From Bacillus sp. HSf4 (GTDB taxonomy: Bacteria > Bacillota > Bacilli > Bacillales > Bacillaceae), in NCBI RefSeq assembly GCF_029537375.1, contig NZ_CP120679.1:415501-479500 (forward strand): DNA of 64,000 nt, given 5' to 3'. The notes under the pieces were generated by a model. It had not been told where the DNA came from, did no database searches, and worked only from the letters and a program-made list of their open reading frames with translations. The number at the start of each line of letters is the position of its first letter. Within the stretch, counting starts at the first letter, position 1. Below, piece by piece: positions 47,070-54,890 of this stretch. The position numbers and the translations under genes are program-made.

Positions 47070-48419
47070 ATGCAAAAATACGTCGAGCTGATGAATGAAC
47101 TGGAGGCTCTCATCGAAGGAAGATCGTATCAGGAAGGGGACAGGCTGCCGTCGATCCGGACGCTTGCCGCACAGTTTGGTGTGAGCAAAAGCACGGCGAT
47201 TCGGGCGCTTGGGGAACTGGAGAAGCGGCATCTTATCTTTTCTGTGCCGAAAAGCGGCTATTACGTCGTCAAAAAAACGAAACAGCAGCTGGATAGAGGA
47301 GGGGACGTGATAGACTTCGCCGCGTCGGCTCCTGATCCGGATGTGTTTCCATACATTGATTTTCAGCATTGCATCAATCAGGCGATTGATACATACAAAA
47401 ACGATTTGTTCATCTATGGAACGCCAAAAGGGCTTCCGTCATTAATAAAAGTCATCCGAAAAGAGCTGACAAACACTCAAGTGTTTACAAACGAGGACAA
47501 TATTTTCATTACATCGGGCGTTCAGCAGGCGTTGGCATTGCTCGCCTCGATGCCGTTTCCGAACGGGAAGCGGAACATCCTCATTGAACAGCCGAGCTAT
47601 CATTTATTGATCAAATACATTGAAGTCCACGGCCTCCCGGCAATCGGCATCGAACGGACGGCGCAAGGGATCGATATCGGACAATTGGAACGCCTCTTTC
47701 AAACGGAGGACATCAAATTCTTTTACACGATGCCGCGATTTCACAATCCGCTCGGAACCTCCTATACGGAACAGGAGAAAAAGAGCATCGTCAGACTTGC
47801 GGAAAAGTATGACGTATTTATCGTCGAGGATGATTTTCTCGGCGATCTGGAAGGGAATAAAAAGGCGGACCCGCTGTTTGCTTATGACGTCTCTTCACAC
47901 GTCATCTATTTAAAAAGCTTTTCCAAAGTGATGTTTCCGGGTCTGCGCGTCGGGGTGGCCGTTCTGCCTGATTCGCTGACAGCGGTCTTCAATCAGTATA
48001 AACAGCTGCTTGACATCGACAGTTCGATGCTGTCCCAGGCCGCTCTGGAAATCTATTTGAAAAGCGGGATGTTTGAAAAGCATAAGCAAAAAATCCGTTC
48101 TTCGTACGAAAAAAGATCACGCCTGCTGCATGCCCGATTACAAGACCATTTCGCGTCGGCAGGGACTGGGGTTGATTTTCAACCCGCTCTCCAGCCCTGC
48201 ATTCACACACACCTTGCATTAGACCGAAATCTTTCGGCTTCCCGCCTGATCAAAAGCATGAAAAAGCGCAATGTCCTGCTGGAGCCGATTACGCCTCATT
48301 ATTTATCATCCTTCGAAAAACGGAATCTATTAAAAATCAATACATCCAATGTCAAGGAAGCAGACATTCGGCGCGGGATCGAACAATTGAAGCAGGCGGT
48401 CGACACGGCCCGCTATTAA
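47070..48419 (+). CDS. ycxD: MocR-type (GntR + aminotransferase fold) regulator, YcxD-like
   Basis: 449-residue regulator. The N-terminal GntR winged helix (YQEGDRLPSIRTLAAQFGVS) is followed by a linker and a type I aminotransferase-like domain from about residue 85. The PLP lysine is K286 in SFSKVMFPGLRVG, and VEDDFLGDL lies near residue 252. MocR proteins sense PLP or amino-compounds and usually regulate a divergent neighbour, here ycxC. AAAGGGAG precedes the ATG. Synteny with B. subtilis srfA supports the name. Confidence 0.9.
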   Translation: MQKYVELMNELEALIEGRSYQEGDRLPSIRTLAAQFGVSKSTAIRALGELEKRHLIFSVPKSGYYVVKKTKQQLDRGGDVIDFAASAPDPDVFPYIDFQHCINQAIDTYKNDLFIYGTPKGLPSLIKVIRKELTNTQVFTNEDNIFITSGVQQALALLASMPFPNGKRNILIEQPSYHLLIKYIEVHGLPAIGIERTAQGIDIGQLERLFQTEDIKFFYTMPRFHNPLGTSYTEQEKKSIVRLAEKYDVFIVEDDFLGDLEGNKKADPLFAYDVSSHVIYLKSFSKVMFPGLRVGVAVLPDSLTAVFNQYKQLLDIDSSMLSQAALEIYLKSGMFEKHKQKIRSSYEKRSRLLHARLQDHFASAGTGVDFQPALQPCIHTHLALDRNLSASRLIKSMKKRNVLLEPITPHYLSSFEKRNLLKINTSNVKEADIRRGIEQLKQAVDTARY

Positions 48420-48437
48420 ACGGAAGCGGGCCCGGTA

Positions 48438-49118
48438 TCATCCGTTTAACAGATCTTCATATGTTAACAAGACAACATCTTTGGGAAAGTCTTGTGACTC
48501 AGAGCAAACCGCCATTTTATAACCGGGATCAATCTCATACACTTGAAGATGGCAGGGAGGGTAATCAGGCGGCGTTTCAATTGAGGCGCGCCCTCCTTCT
48601 CCAAGTTTGACGGAAAAAGAATCGAGCGGCAGTGACAGACCTTTTCCCGCCAGCTTAATAAAGCTTTCCTTCATTGTCCAAAGATGATAAAAATAAGATA
48701 GGCGTTCGGACTCACGTTTCTCCAGCAGATCGCGATGTTCAGCGGGGGAGAAAAACCGCTGTGCAATATCGAAATTGATCGGTTTGATTTTCTCGACATC
48801 CACCCCGATCGGTCTCCTTCCGACCCCGCATATGATCCATTTTCCCGAGTGGGAGGTATTAAAATGAAAGTCAGGCAGGTCTTCGGCTGACGGTTTTCCG
48901 TAACGTCCCTCGGTGAATGTGATCTGCTCATTCGGCAAATCGAATGTTTTTTTGATGATATGCCTGATCACGACTTCTCCGATCAGCGTCCGATTTGCAT
49001 CCTCAGGAAATCTGTATCTGTTGACTTTTTTTCTTTTATCGTCAGACACCATAGCCATCATCCGTTCAAATTGGTCGGGCCCGGGCAGCTGATCGATATA
49101 AACAGCGTAAATCTTCAT
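48438..49118 (-). CDS. sfp: 4'-phosphopantetheinyl transferase, Sfp-type, intact
   Basis: 226-residue enzyme that transfers the phosphopantetheine arm of CoA to the carrier serines of LchAA, LchAB and LchAC, without which no lichenysin is made. Motifs: FNTSHSGKWIICGV near residue 85, the magnesium-binding IGVDVEKI near 105, and LWTMKESFIKLAGKGL near 148. The ATG at 49118 has GAAGAGG upstream and gives the MKIYAVYID start of Sfp proteins; a longer frame upstream has no support. In laboratory strain B. subtilis 168 sfp is frameshifted; here it is complete. Genes ycxD and sfp converge with an 18-bp gap. Confidence 0.94.
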   Translation of the reverse strand: MKIYAVYIDQLPGPDQFERMMAMVSDDKRKKVNRYRFPEDANRTLIGEVVIRHIIKKTFDLPNEQITFTEGRYGKPSAEDLPDFHFNTSHSGKWIICGVGRRPIGVDVEKIKPINFDIAQRFFSPAEHRDLLEKRESERLSYFYHLWTMKESFIKLAGKGLSLPLDSFSVKLGEGGRASIETPPDYPPCHLQVYEIDPGYKMAVCSESQDFPKDVVLLTYEDLLNG

Positions 49119-49208
49119 CAAATTGAACCTCTTCACGTGATTTTTTCTTATCTTTGATTTTAGCAAACAGGCGGCTGGAAAGACAGAAAAGAATGGAGCG
49201 AAATACAT

Positions 49209-50060
49209 ATGATCAACGGAACTTTGATAAAAGATACCTTTTCCGGCAGGGATCTTTTCATCTATCTGCCTCCTTCATACCGAAATGGAACCAAACGGTA
49301 TCCCGCCCTATATGTGCAGGACCGGGGAGATGTTTTCGATCCGGCATACACGAGCAGCCTGTCAGCCATCGAAAAGCTGTTTTCAAATCGCGACATTCCG
49401 GAATTGCTGCTGATCGGTGTTGCTTCAGAAGACAGAGAAAGCGAATACACGCCGTTTTCCGCACCGCATTTGATCAAGCCTGACCACATGTACGGCGGAC
49501 AGGGCGCTTTGTATGCCGATTTTTTGGCAAATGAGTTAAAGCCGTATATCGATCGGCACTATCAGACAGACCCAAGCCGTGAAAGCACGGGGATCATCGG
49601 AAAGTCATTCGGCGGACTGATCTCGATCTACACCGGATACCGCGCATCGGAAACCTTCGGGAAGATCGGTTCTTTGTCAGGTTCCTTCTGGTTTCCGGGA
49701 ATGATTGAATGGATGAGGAGTCAATACTTCAAAAATGCGAATCTGCGCATCTATATGGATGTCGGGAGCACGGAAGGGACAGACCGCAGCAATCTCCAGA
49801 AAGAAATGATACCGAGAACTAAGGAGGCTTACCGCATTTTGCAAGAAAGCGCGGCTTTTCGGAAAGACCTTACATTTGTTCTCGATGAAGGCGGGGCTCA
49901 CCGGCTTGAAAGGTTTGCTGATCGGTTCCCGGAAGCGGTCAAATGGCTGTTTGGCTCCTGTCAGAACAACGCACAGAATGACAGGAGCCTCTCAAACAGG
50001 GCTGTTATGATGAAAAAACGGAAGGAGAAAAACAATGGAAATCCTGAATCGTTTGGCTGA
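49209..50060 (+). CDS. Alpha/beta-hydrolase esterase, Fes/YbbA-like
   Basis: 283-residue putative esterase of the esterase-D/enterochelin-esterase family. It shows SGRDLFIYLPPSY near the N-terminus, LLLIGVASEDRESEYTPF near 67, the nucleophile elbow GKSFGG near 139, and a catalytic histidine in EGGAHRLERFADRFPEAVKWLFG near 237. In Bacillus, relatives cut siderophore trilactones; that function is possible but unproven here. The last 35 residues are unusual: they run through a strong hairpin (49953-49989) and into the start of the next gene, as if an earlier stop codon had been lost. It starts divergently from sfp, with TGGAGCG before the ATG. Confidence 0.75.
   Translation: MINGTLIKDTFSGRDLFIYLPPSYRNGTKRYPALYVQDRGDVFDPAYTSSLSAIEKLFSNRDIPELLLIGVASEDRESEYTPFSAPHLIKPDHMYGGQGALYADFLANELKPYIDRHYQTDPSRESTGIIGKSFGGLISIYTGYRASETFGKIGSLSGSFWFPGMIEWMRSQYFKNANLRIYMDVGSTEGTDRSNLQKEMIPRTKEAYRILQESAAFRKDLTFVLDEGGAHRLERFADRFPEAVKWLFGSCQNNAQNDRSLSNRAVMMKKRKEKNNGNPESFG
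49953..49989 (+). other. Hairpin inside the 3' end of the esterase gene
   Basis: GGCTCCTGTCA pairs perfectly with TGACAGGAGCC across a 15-nt loop. No T-run follows. It sits where similar esterases end, so it may be a former terminator now read through. Confidence 0.55.
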
Positions 50061-50898
50061 AAGCATTGACTATATTGAGGAGCACCTCGATCAAGAGCTG
50101 CGGCATGAGGATATCGCCAAGATCGCCTACTGCTCAAAATTTCATTTTCAACGCATGTTTTACATGCTGACAGGCGTCACCCTTGCCGAATACATTCGCA
50201 ACCGCAGACTGACGGTCGCCGCCCAGGAACTGGCCGCCTCAGATGTAAAAGTCATTGATGCGGCCCTCAAGTATGGCTACAATACACCGGAATCATTTTC
50301 AAAAGCATTCAGCAGGCTGCACGGAATGAGCCCGTCCCAGGCGCGTGAAGAAGGCCGGACGCTTCGGGCGTTTCCCCGTCTTTCCTTTCAAATCCAAATC
50401 AAAGGAGCAGAGGACATGAATTACAAAATTGTTGATAAAGAATCGTTTCAAGTGATCGGCAAAGTGTTGGAAGTCACGGTGAAGGATGGTCAAAACCAAA
50501 CGCTGATTCCGGCTTTTTGGGATGAATTAAATCAAAACGGGTTCACCGATTCTTTACAGCCATACGCCGGACCACTCGGCTTTCTCGGCGTCTGCATGGA
50601 TTTCAACGACCAAGCTGAAACGTTCAACTATGTTATAGGGGTCGAAAAAACAACCGATGACCTTCCCAAAGGCTGTATCGTCAAAGACATTCCCGCCGCG
50701 ACCTGGGCTGTGTTTGAGGCCGCAGGCCCCGTCGATGAAGCCGTAAACCAAACGTGGGAGCGGATTTTCTCGGAATGGTTCCCGGCGACAGGCTATGAGC
50801 TGGCCCATGCTCCGCAGTTTGAATCATATCCTGAAGACGGCGATGTCACATCGGCTGATCATGTGACTGAGATTTGGATACCGGTTGTGAAAAAATAG
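50035..50898 (+). CDS. AraC-type regulator with GyrI-like effector domain
   Basis: 287-residue transcriptional regulator. Residues about 5-105 hold two helix-turn-helix motifs of the AraC type (LRHEDIAKIAYCSKFHFQRM; VIDAALKYGYNTPESFSKAF). Residues about 130-287 form a GyrI-like/SOUL-fold small-molecule domain (NYKIVDKESFQVIGKVLEV to VTEIWIPVVKK), as in Rob and MarA-like drug sensors. GGAAGGAG precedes the ATG, which overlaps the esterase gene by 26 bp, so both are cotranscribed. It probably responds to a cationic or hydrophobic compound. Confidence 0.86.
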   Translation: MEILNRLAESIDYIEEHLDQELRHEDIAKIAYCSKFHFQRMFYMLTGVTLAEYIRNRRLTVAAQELAASDVKVIDAALKYGYNTPESFSKAFSRLHGMSPSQAREEGRTLRAFPRLSFQIQIKGAEDMNYKIVDKESFQVIGKVLEVTVKDGQNQTLIPAFWDELNQNGFTDSLQPYAGPLGFLGVCMDFNDQAETFNYVIGVEKTTDDLPKGCIVKDIPAATWAVFEAAGPVDEAVNQTWERIFSEWFPATGYELAHAPQFESYPEDGDVTSADHVTEIWIPVVKK

Positions 50899-50906
50899 CA
50901 GCATTT

Positions 50907-50942
50907 AAAAAAACGGATGCATCCAAGTCATCCGTTTTTTCA
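50907..50942. terminator. Bidirectional terminator
   Basis: AAAAAACGGATG pairs with CATCCGTTTTTT between the AraC-type gene and the converging 133-residue gene. The same ACGGATG/CATCCGT stem recurs in the yczE terminator. Confidence 0.85.
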
Positions 50943-50974
50943 AATGTGACAGTCTTCTCCTTTTTGATTCATCA

Positions 50975-51376
50975 TTATGATCTGCCAATATCTGACCAGC
51001 GGTGATCGCCTATTTTTTCTAGTTTTTGATACATTTTCAAATTTCCGGGAACCATTTTGTCAGCTATGTTCACAAGATATTCTATTTTGTCGTAGTAGCT
51101 CATATGTTGATCAGGAACCAGTTCATCAAGTCTGCGTCGCAAGCCGTTAAGCTTTTCTCGGGCAGTTTTATGATTGGCGCTTTTTAAAATACTGGTTGGA
51201 ACGACACGGGCCAGTCTTTCAAGCCTTTCGTCCGGTGAAAGGGAAACATCTGGCAGCAAATCAAAAAGCCTTTGACTATGGGCCTTTAAATGACGGCAAA
51301 CTTCTTCAAAATCCTCATCAAAGTGGGGAATGTAATCTTCTTTGCTGAATGTTTTGACCATGTATTCTTTTTCCAT
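50975..51376 (-). CDS. 133-residue protein with repeated RL-x2-(L/M/V)VP-type motifs
   Basis: I do not recognise this protein. It is predicted helical and soluble, without signal peptide or membrane segment. Four places share a pattern of two leucines followed by [LMV][LV]P: SQRLFDLLPDVS, ERLARVVPTSI, RRLDELVPDQH and NIADKMVPGNL. The third is close to RLDHMVPDN in the 31-residue peptide of the same operon. ATG at 51376 is preferred, since AAAAGGAGA lies 7 bases upstream; an ATG two codons earlier is too near that site. It is the last gene of the minus-strand unit, 15 bp after the MFS gene. It could be an immunity or carrier protein, or itself a substrate of the HExxH enzyme; this is inference. 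Confidence 0.7.
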   Translation of the reverse strand: MEKEYMVKTFSKEDYIPHFDEDFEEVCRHLKAHSQRLFDLLPDVSLSPDERLERLARVVPTSILKSANHKTAREKLNGLRRRLDELVPDQHMSYYDKIEYLVNIADKMVPGNLKMYQKLEKIGDHRWSDIGRS

Positions 51377-51391
51377 AGACATTCTCCTTTT

Positions 51392-52657
51392 CTAATCGAT
51401 TGTCTTCATTTGGACGACTTCAGAACATAGTGCAGGCAGAATGGAAAGCAAACCCCCTATACCTGCCGTGATCACCGCAAAGCGAACCTCGAATGCGGAA
51501 GCAAGGAGCCCTCCTAAAACCGCTCCGACGGGCACCATGCCTCTGCCGAATACTTTCGAAACTGAATTGACGCGCCCCAACAGATGTCTGGGTGTAATGG
51601 CTTGGCGCAGACTTACGAGATTCACATTATAAATGGGAACACCCATACTCAAGACAAACTGTCCAAACAAAAGCGAATATAGCGAGTATTGATGATCTGG
51701 CGCGCTGCCGATGATCAAAAAACCTATGGCCAACAAACCTAATGAACCTACAATCACTCGGCCGATACCGATCTTGTCAGACAATTTTCTGCTGACCAGT
51801 GCGCCTACAAGAAATCCGGCATTGCCAAGACCTAATATAATGCCGATATCGCTTGCGGAAAAGTTTAATGAACGGGTCATATAAATAACGGAAATTGATT
51901 GATATAATCCGATAAATAGAACGCTTAAACTATAGCTAATTAATATAGGCCGCAGTATTCTATGTTTAAATGTAAAGGTTATGCCTTCTCCGATGTCTTT
52001 CCACACACTTTGCTCCTTTTCCGCGCTTCTGTCTTTTATTCTGCTGTCTGGTAAAAAAAGCGTTAATATAAAGGAAGTCACAAAGCTGAAAGCATCTAAA
52101 AGAACAGCGATGGGAGCTGTTAACAATTGAATCATAAAACCGCCTATTCCAGGTCCGGCGACTTGCGCCGCTCCATTGCTAACCTCCAGTTTTGCATTTC
52201 CATTCAGCAAAGATTTGGATGGAATGATCTCCGGCAGATAAGATGAATAAGAAATTTGATAAAAAATAGATCCGCAACCAGTTAAAAAAGCAACGCCCAG
52301 AATCACTTCAAGAGATAAAAAACCGCCTAGAAAGCTTAGCGGGACAACAAATAGAAGACAGGCATTGATCAATTGGCAAAACAGCATCACCCGTTTCCTA
52401 TTCATTCGATCGACTAATGCACCCGCATGAAATCCAAGCAGCAGATTTGGAAGAAAAGATAGAAAGCTGATCAGGCTAACGGCAAAGTTGCTTGCATTTA
52501 GCTGATTTATTGCGATTAAAGGCAGGGCAATAATCGTAATCTGCCTTCCGAAAGATTCTATCGTTTGGCTTGACCATAACAAATAAAAGTAGCGGTTTAA
52601 TGAATGTTCTTTTCTGCTGACAGGCGGCTGGGTATCGAGCCCTGAATTTGTTTTAAT
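51392..52657 (-). CDS. MFS exporter (MFS_3/macrolide-efflux type) with probable ATT start
   Basis: About 421-residue membrane protein with 12 hydrophobic segments and GALVDRMNRKRVM as motif A between segments 2 and 3. Related exporters carry peptides, macrolides and other drugs out of the cell. In this operon it could export the small peptide or its product. The first transmembrane helix starts near LNRYFYLLWSSQTIESFGRQ, but the first common start codon in frame is a TTG (52582) inside that helix. Further upstream only an ATT at 52657 stands at the right distance (9 bases) behind AGGAGGG, so I propose ATT as start. It follows the HExxH gene by 27 bp. Confidence 0.78.
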   Translation of the reverse strand: MKTNSGLDTQPPVSRKEHSLNRYFYLLWSSQTIESFGRQITIIALPLIAINQLNASNFAVSLISFLSFLPNLLLGFHAGALVDRMNRKRVMLFCQLINACLLFVVPLSFLGGFLSLEVILGVAFLTGCGSIFYQISYSSYLPEIIPSKSLLNGNAKLEVSNGAAQVAGPGIGGFMIQLLTAPIAVLLDAFSFVTSFILTLFLPDSRIKDRSAEKEQSVWKDIGEGITFTFKHRILRPILISYSLSVLFIGLYQSISVIYMTRSLNFSASDIGIILGLGNAGFLVGALVSRKLSDKIGIGRVIVGSLGLLAIGFLIIGSAPDHQYSLYSLLFGQFVLSMGVPIYNVNLVSLRQAITPRHLLGRVNSVSKVFGRGMVPVGAVLGGLLASAFEVRFAVITAGIGGLLSILPALCSEVVQMKTID

Positions 52658-52684
52658 TTTGACTCTCCCTCCTAAAAAGAATTA

Positions 52685-53623
52685 TCAAACTGAATGTGTT
52701 TCTAACGCTTTGGCCGTATCGTGAATAAAATTCGCCAACTCTTCGATCAGCCTTACGCCATCAGATGTAAAAGAATTTTTATGATTCAACAGCGCCTGGC
52801 TCAAATGCTGTGCCGACCTTATTCCCGAAGCAGCAGCTTCTTCAAATATTTTGCGCTCTTCCGGATAAAGGCTGCCGTCTTTTAATTCAGAGAGTCGAAA
52901 TTCCATCATTTTACTATAAACGATGGCTGCATGAAAAACACGGTCCAGCTCCCAATACTGATTGCGTATCGATTGAGTATGTCTCCAAGGAATTTCTATT
53001 TTAGCCGATGTTGCGCTATCATAACTTTCATTGAAAATATCAGAAAGCAGCAGGTTCATATTAATCACTTGATGGACAGCTTCATGATACAGGTTTTCTG
53101 CTAAAAACCGGTAGGAGTTTTTAGTACACAGACTATTAGGCGGTATATGGAACGCAGCTTTATCAGAGATGAATATACAAAGAGGCATAATCGGAAATGA
53201 AGCTGAAGTAATTTGAGTATCCTTTTCAATGAAATCCCTTTGGATGGTAACCCATACTATGGATCTTACAAATTCCTTGATAAGCTCATAAGCGGAAGGG
53301 TGCTGTTTGCTTAAATGATGTAGCGCCTTAGAGAGCAATTCTTTTTGCTGATGATTTGCTTGAAGTATCTCATGAGATGGAATAGGAAGCTTGGACCATA
53401 TGGTCTCAGGCAGTTTTGTGATCATAAAAAAGGAATCATTTCCAACTGCAAGCTGATTTCCATCAATGGCTTTTGCATGCTGGTGAATATCGGGGATTCC
53501 GGTCAGTTCAGCCATTAAGTATAAATGGGAAAGGTGTTTTTTATCTTTCTCAAACTTATAACTTTGTTCATCGAAGAACGAGTTTTTAGGAATACTATCA
53601 TGAATTAAACCAGATATAGACAC
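52685..53623 (-). CDS. HExxH protein resembling peptide beta-hydroxylases (candidate RiPP enzyme)
   Basis: 312-residue cytosolic protein. HEAVH at residues 180-184 supplies an HExxH metal site. It is followed by EIPWRHTQSIR (210-220) and a histidine at 231 in DRVFHAAIVY. This spacing (HExxH, then PWR-x-x, then [FL]H-[AG] about 47 residues on) resembles the HEXXH-motif peptide-modification family (TIGR04267-like), members of which are reported to be 2-oxoglutarate-dependent peptide beta-hydroxylases. I judge it more likely that than a protease, but the match is by eye. GTG at 53623 follows AAAGGAGA. Upstream on the same strand is a gene for a 31-residue peptide, downstream an exporter, which is the layout of a ribosomal-peptide cluster. 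Confidence 0.6.
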   Translation of the reverse strand: MSISGLIHDSIPKNSFFDEQSYKFEKDKKHLSHLYLMAELTGIPDIHQHAKAIDGNQLAVGNDSFFMITKLPETIWSKLPIPSHEILQANHQQKELLSKALHHLSKQHPSAYELIKEFVRSIVWVTIQRDFIEKDTQITSASFPIMPLCIFISDKAAFHIPPNSLCTKNSYRFLAENLYHEAVHQVINMNLLLSDIFNESYDSATSAKIEIPWRHTQSIRNQYWELDRVFHAAIVYSKMMEFRLSELKDGSLYPEERKIFEEAAASGIRSAQHLSQALLNHKNSFTSDGVRLIEELANFIHDTAKALETHSV

Positions 53624-53703
53624 CGCTAACTTCTCCTTTCTTAATTGTAGAGAGAACCCTTAACATAAAGTCCCGGATTCTCCCTGTGATAGTTGCAGCA
53701 GCC

Positions 53704-53799
53704 CTATTTAGAAGGTTTTTTAACTGGTGCATTATCAGGAACCATGTGATCCAGACGCTGTGTAAGCTTTTTCACTTTGTTTTTTACACTCACTTCCAT
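53704..53799 (-). CDS. 31-residue peptide, candidate RiPP precursor
   Basis: First gene of the minus-strand unit and too short for ordinary gene callers. It reads MEVSVKNKVKKLTQRLDHMV and then PDNAPVKKPSK, stop TAG. The GAGAGGAGG site lies directly before ATG 53799, so GTG at 53793 (28 residues, MSVKNKV...) is the better-spaced start. The N-terminal part is a basic amphipathic helix and the C-terminal part is Pro/Asn/Asp/Lys-rich, the sort of residues a beta-hydroxylase could modify. There is no double-glycine leader. A bulged 7-bp hairpin (53652-53682) lies between it and the HExxH gene and could lower downstream expression, as is common after precursor genes. Confidence 0.6.
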   Translation of the reverse strand: MEVSVKNKVKKLTQRLDHMVPDNAPVKKPSK

Positions 53800-53945
53800 C
53801 CTCCTCTCCAACAAAACTTTTATTTCTCAATACATTAAGGGATGACTTAATGCATATAGAGAACAATGGATATGGAAAGATACATTTCGATTGGCTTGGT
53901 ATGTATCGCTATAAAAAGAACTAGTCCTAGTCAAATGATGTATAA

Positions 53946-53975
53946 ATAATACAATAATTCCAATAAATGAGTCAA
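53946..53975 (-). promoter_or_regulatory. Sigma-A type promoter of the candidate peptide operon
   Basis: On the minus strand TTGACT (53975-53970), 18 bp, TATTAT (53951-53946). It gives a leader of about 130 nt before the small peptide. The rest of the gap (53800-54013) is AT-rich, with a CTAG-x2-CTAG repeat near 53921-53930 just downstream of the promoter. Confidence 0.6.
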
Positions 53976-54017
53976 TAATATTTTTTGACTTTTTGGAAAA
54001 TTATAAAATGGTATAAA

Positions 54018-54047
54018 AAAAACGGATGAAGCCTATCATCCGTTTTT
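54018..54047 (-). terminator. Terminator of yczE
   Basis: AAAAACGGATGA/TCATCCGTTTTT stem with a 6-nt loop; the yczE stop codon lies inside the stem and a T-run follows on the minus strand. Confidence 0.85.
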
Positions 54048-54698
54048 CTTCAATGACACATGTACAGGCCGGGCTGTTTTCGGCCGCCGTCCAGCCATTG
54101 TAAAGGAAAGCAGCTGTTTGGACTGCGGCAGGGAAAAGCGCAAAATCAAGCCTGTCATGATGGCGGTCAGGACGGTTCCGATTCCGATCGGTCCGCCGAG
54201 CAGCCAGCCGATGAACAAAATCGTCAGTTCCATTCCGTTGCGGACCCATTGAACATTCCAGCCCGTTTTCTCCGAGATCAAAAGCATCAGGGAGTCGCGG
54301 GGGCCGGCCCCGAGATCTGCCGATACATAAATGCCAACCCCGTACCCGATAAAAATGACGCCCAGAAAGAATACGACAGTGGCAGACAAGAGCGTCTCCG
54401 GATCGGGCAGAATATAATTAAAAAAATCTATAAAAATACCGATTAACAACATGTTTAATACGGCGCCGATTTTCGGCCATGCCTTCGTAAACAATGATGT
54501 TAAGCCTACGATGACGGCTCCGACAATGATCGCCCACTGGCCGACAGAAAGCCCGAGCAGCATGAACAGGCCGTAATGGAATGCATCCCACGGACCGATG
54601 CCGAGCACCTTTCCTTCAATCGTAAGAGAAACCCCAAAAGACAAAACAAGCAATCCGACAAAATAAAAAAGCCAGCGCAGAACAAGTTCCCGCTTCAA
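54036..54698 (-). CDS. yczE: YitT-family membrane protein YczE
   Basis: 220-residue integral membrane protein with about five hydrophobic segments. It carries IGPWDAFHYGL near residue 33 and the ADLGAGPRDSLML motif near 128, both typical of the YczE/YitT group. In B. subtilis yczE lies directly after sfp; in related Bacillus it has been reported to be needed for lipopeptide (bacillomycin) production by an unclear mechanism. Here 4.9 kb of extra genes separate it from sfp. TTG at 54698 follows AGAGGGG and gives LKRELVLRWLFYFVGLLV as N-terminus; longer frames have no support. The 190 bp upstream show nothing further. Confidence 0.87.
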   Translation of the reverse strand: MKRELVLRWLFYFVGLLVLSFGVSLTIEGKVLGIGPWDAFHYGLFMLLGLSVGQWAIIVGAVIVGLTSLFTKAWPKIGAVLNMLLIGIFIDFFNYILPDPETLLSATVVFFLGVIFIGYGVGIYVSADLGAGPRDSLMLLISEKTGWNVQWVRNGMELTILFIGWLLGGPIGIGTVLTAIMTGLILRFSLPQSKQLLSFTMAGRRPKTARPVHVSLKKNG

Positions 54699-54890
54699 TG
54701 GATTCCCCTCTTTCCAAAAAAACAATCGAATGTCATTGTAACACAAACCGCTCGTCAGCAGAATAGGAATTATGCCCTCGCTGCCGGCAGGCAAGCATTC
54801 TTAGATGCTTGAACACATTGATGAGAGCGGATTTGGGATGGATCCAATCATTTCCTTTCAGAAGGGGAGGAACAGCCCTGCGGTCTGTCC

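Noticed and set aside
52685..53623. Reading the HExxH protein as an ordinary zinc metalloprotease
   Set aside because: There is no glutamate or Met-turn spacing typical of gluzincins or metzincins, no signal peptide, and the PWR plus distant histidine pattern fits the peptide-modification family better; still not excluded.
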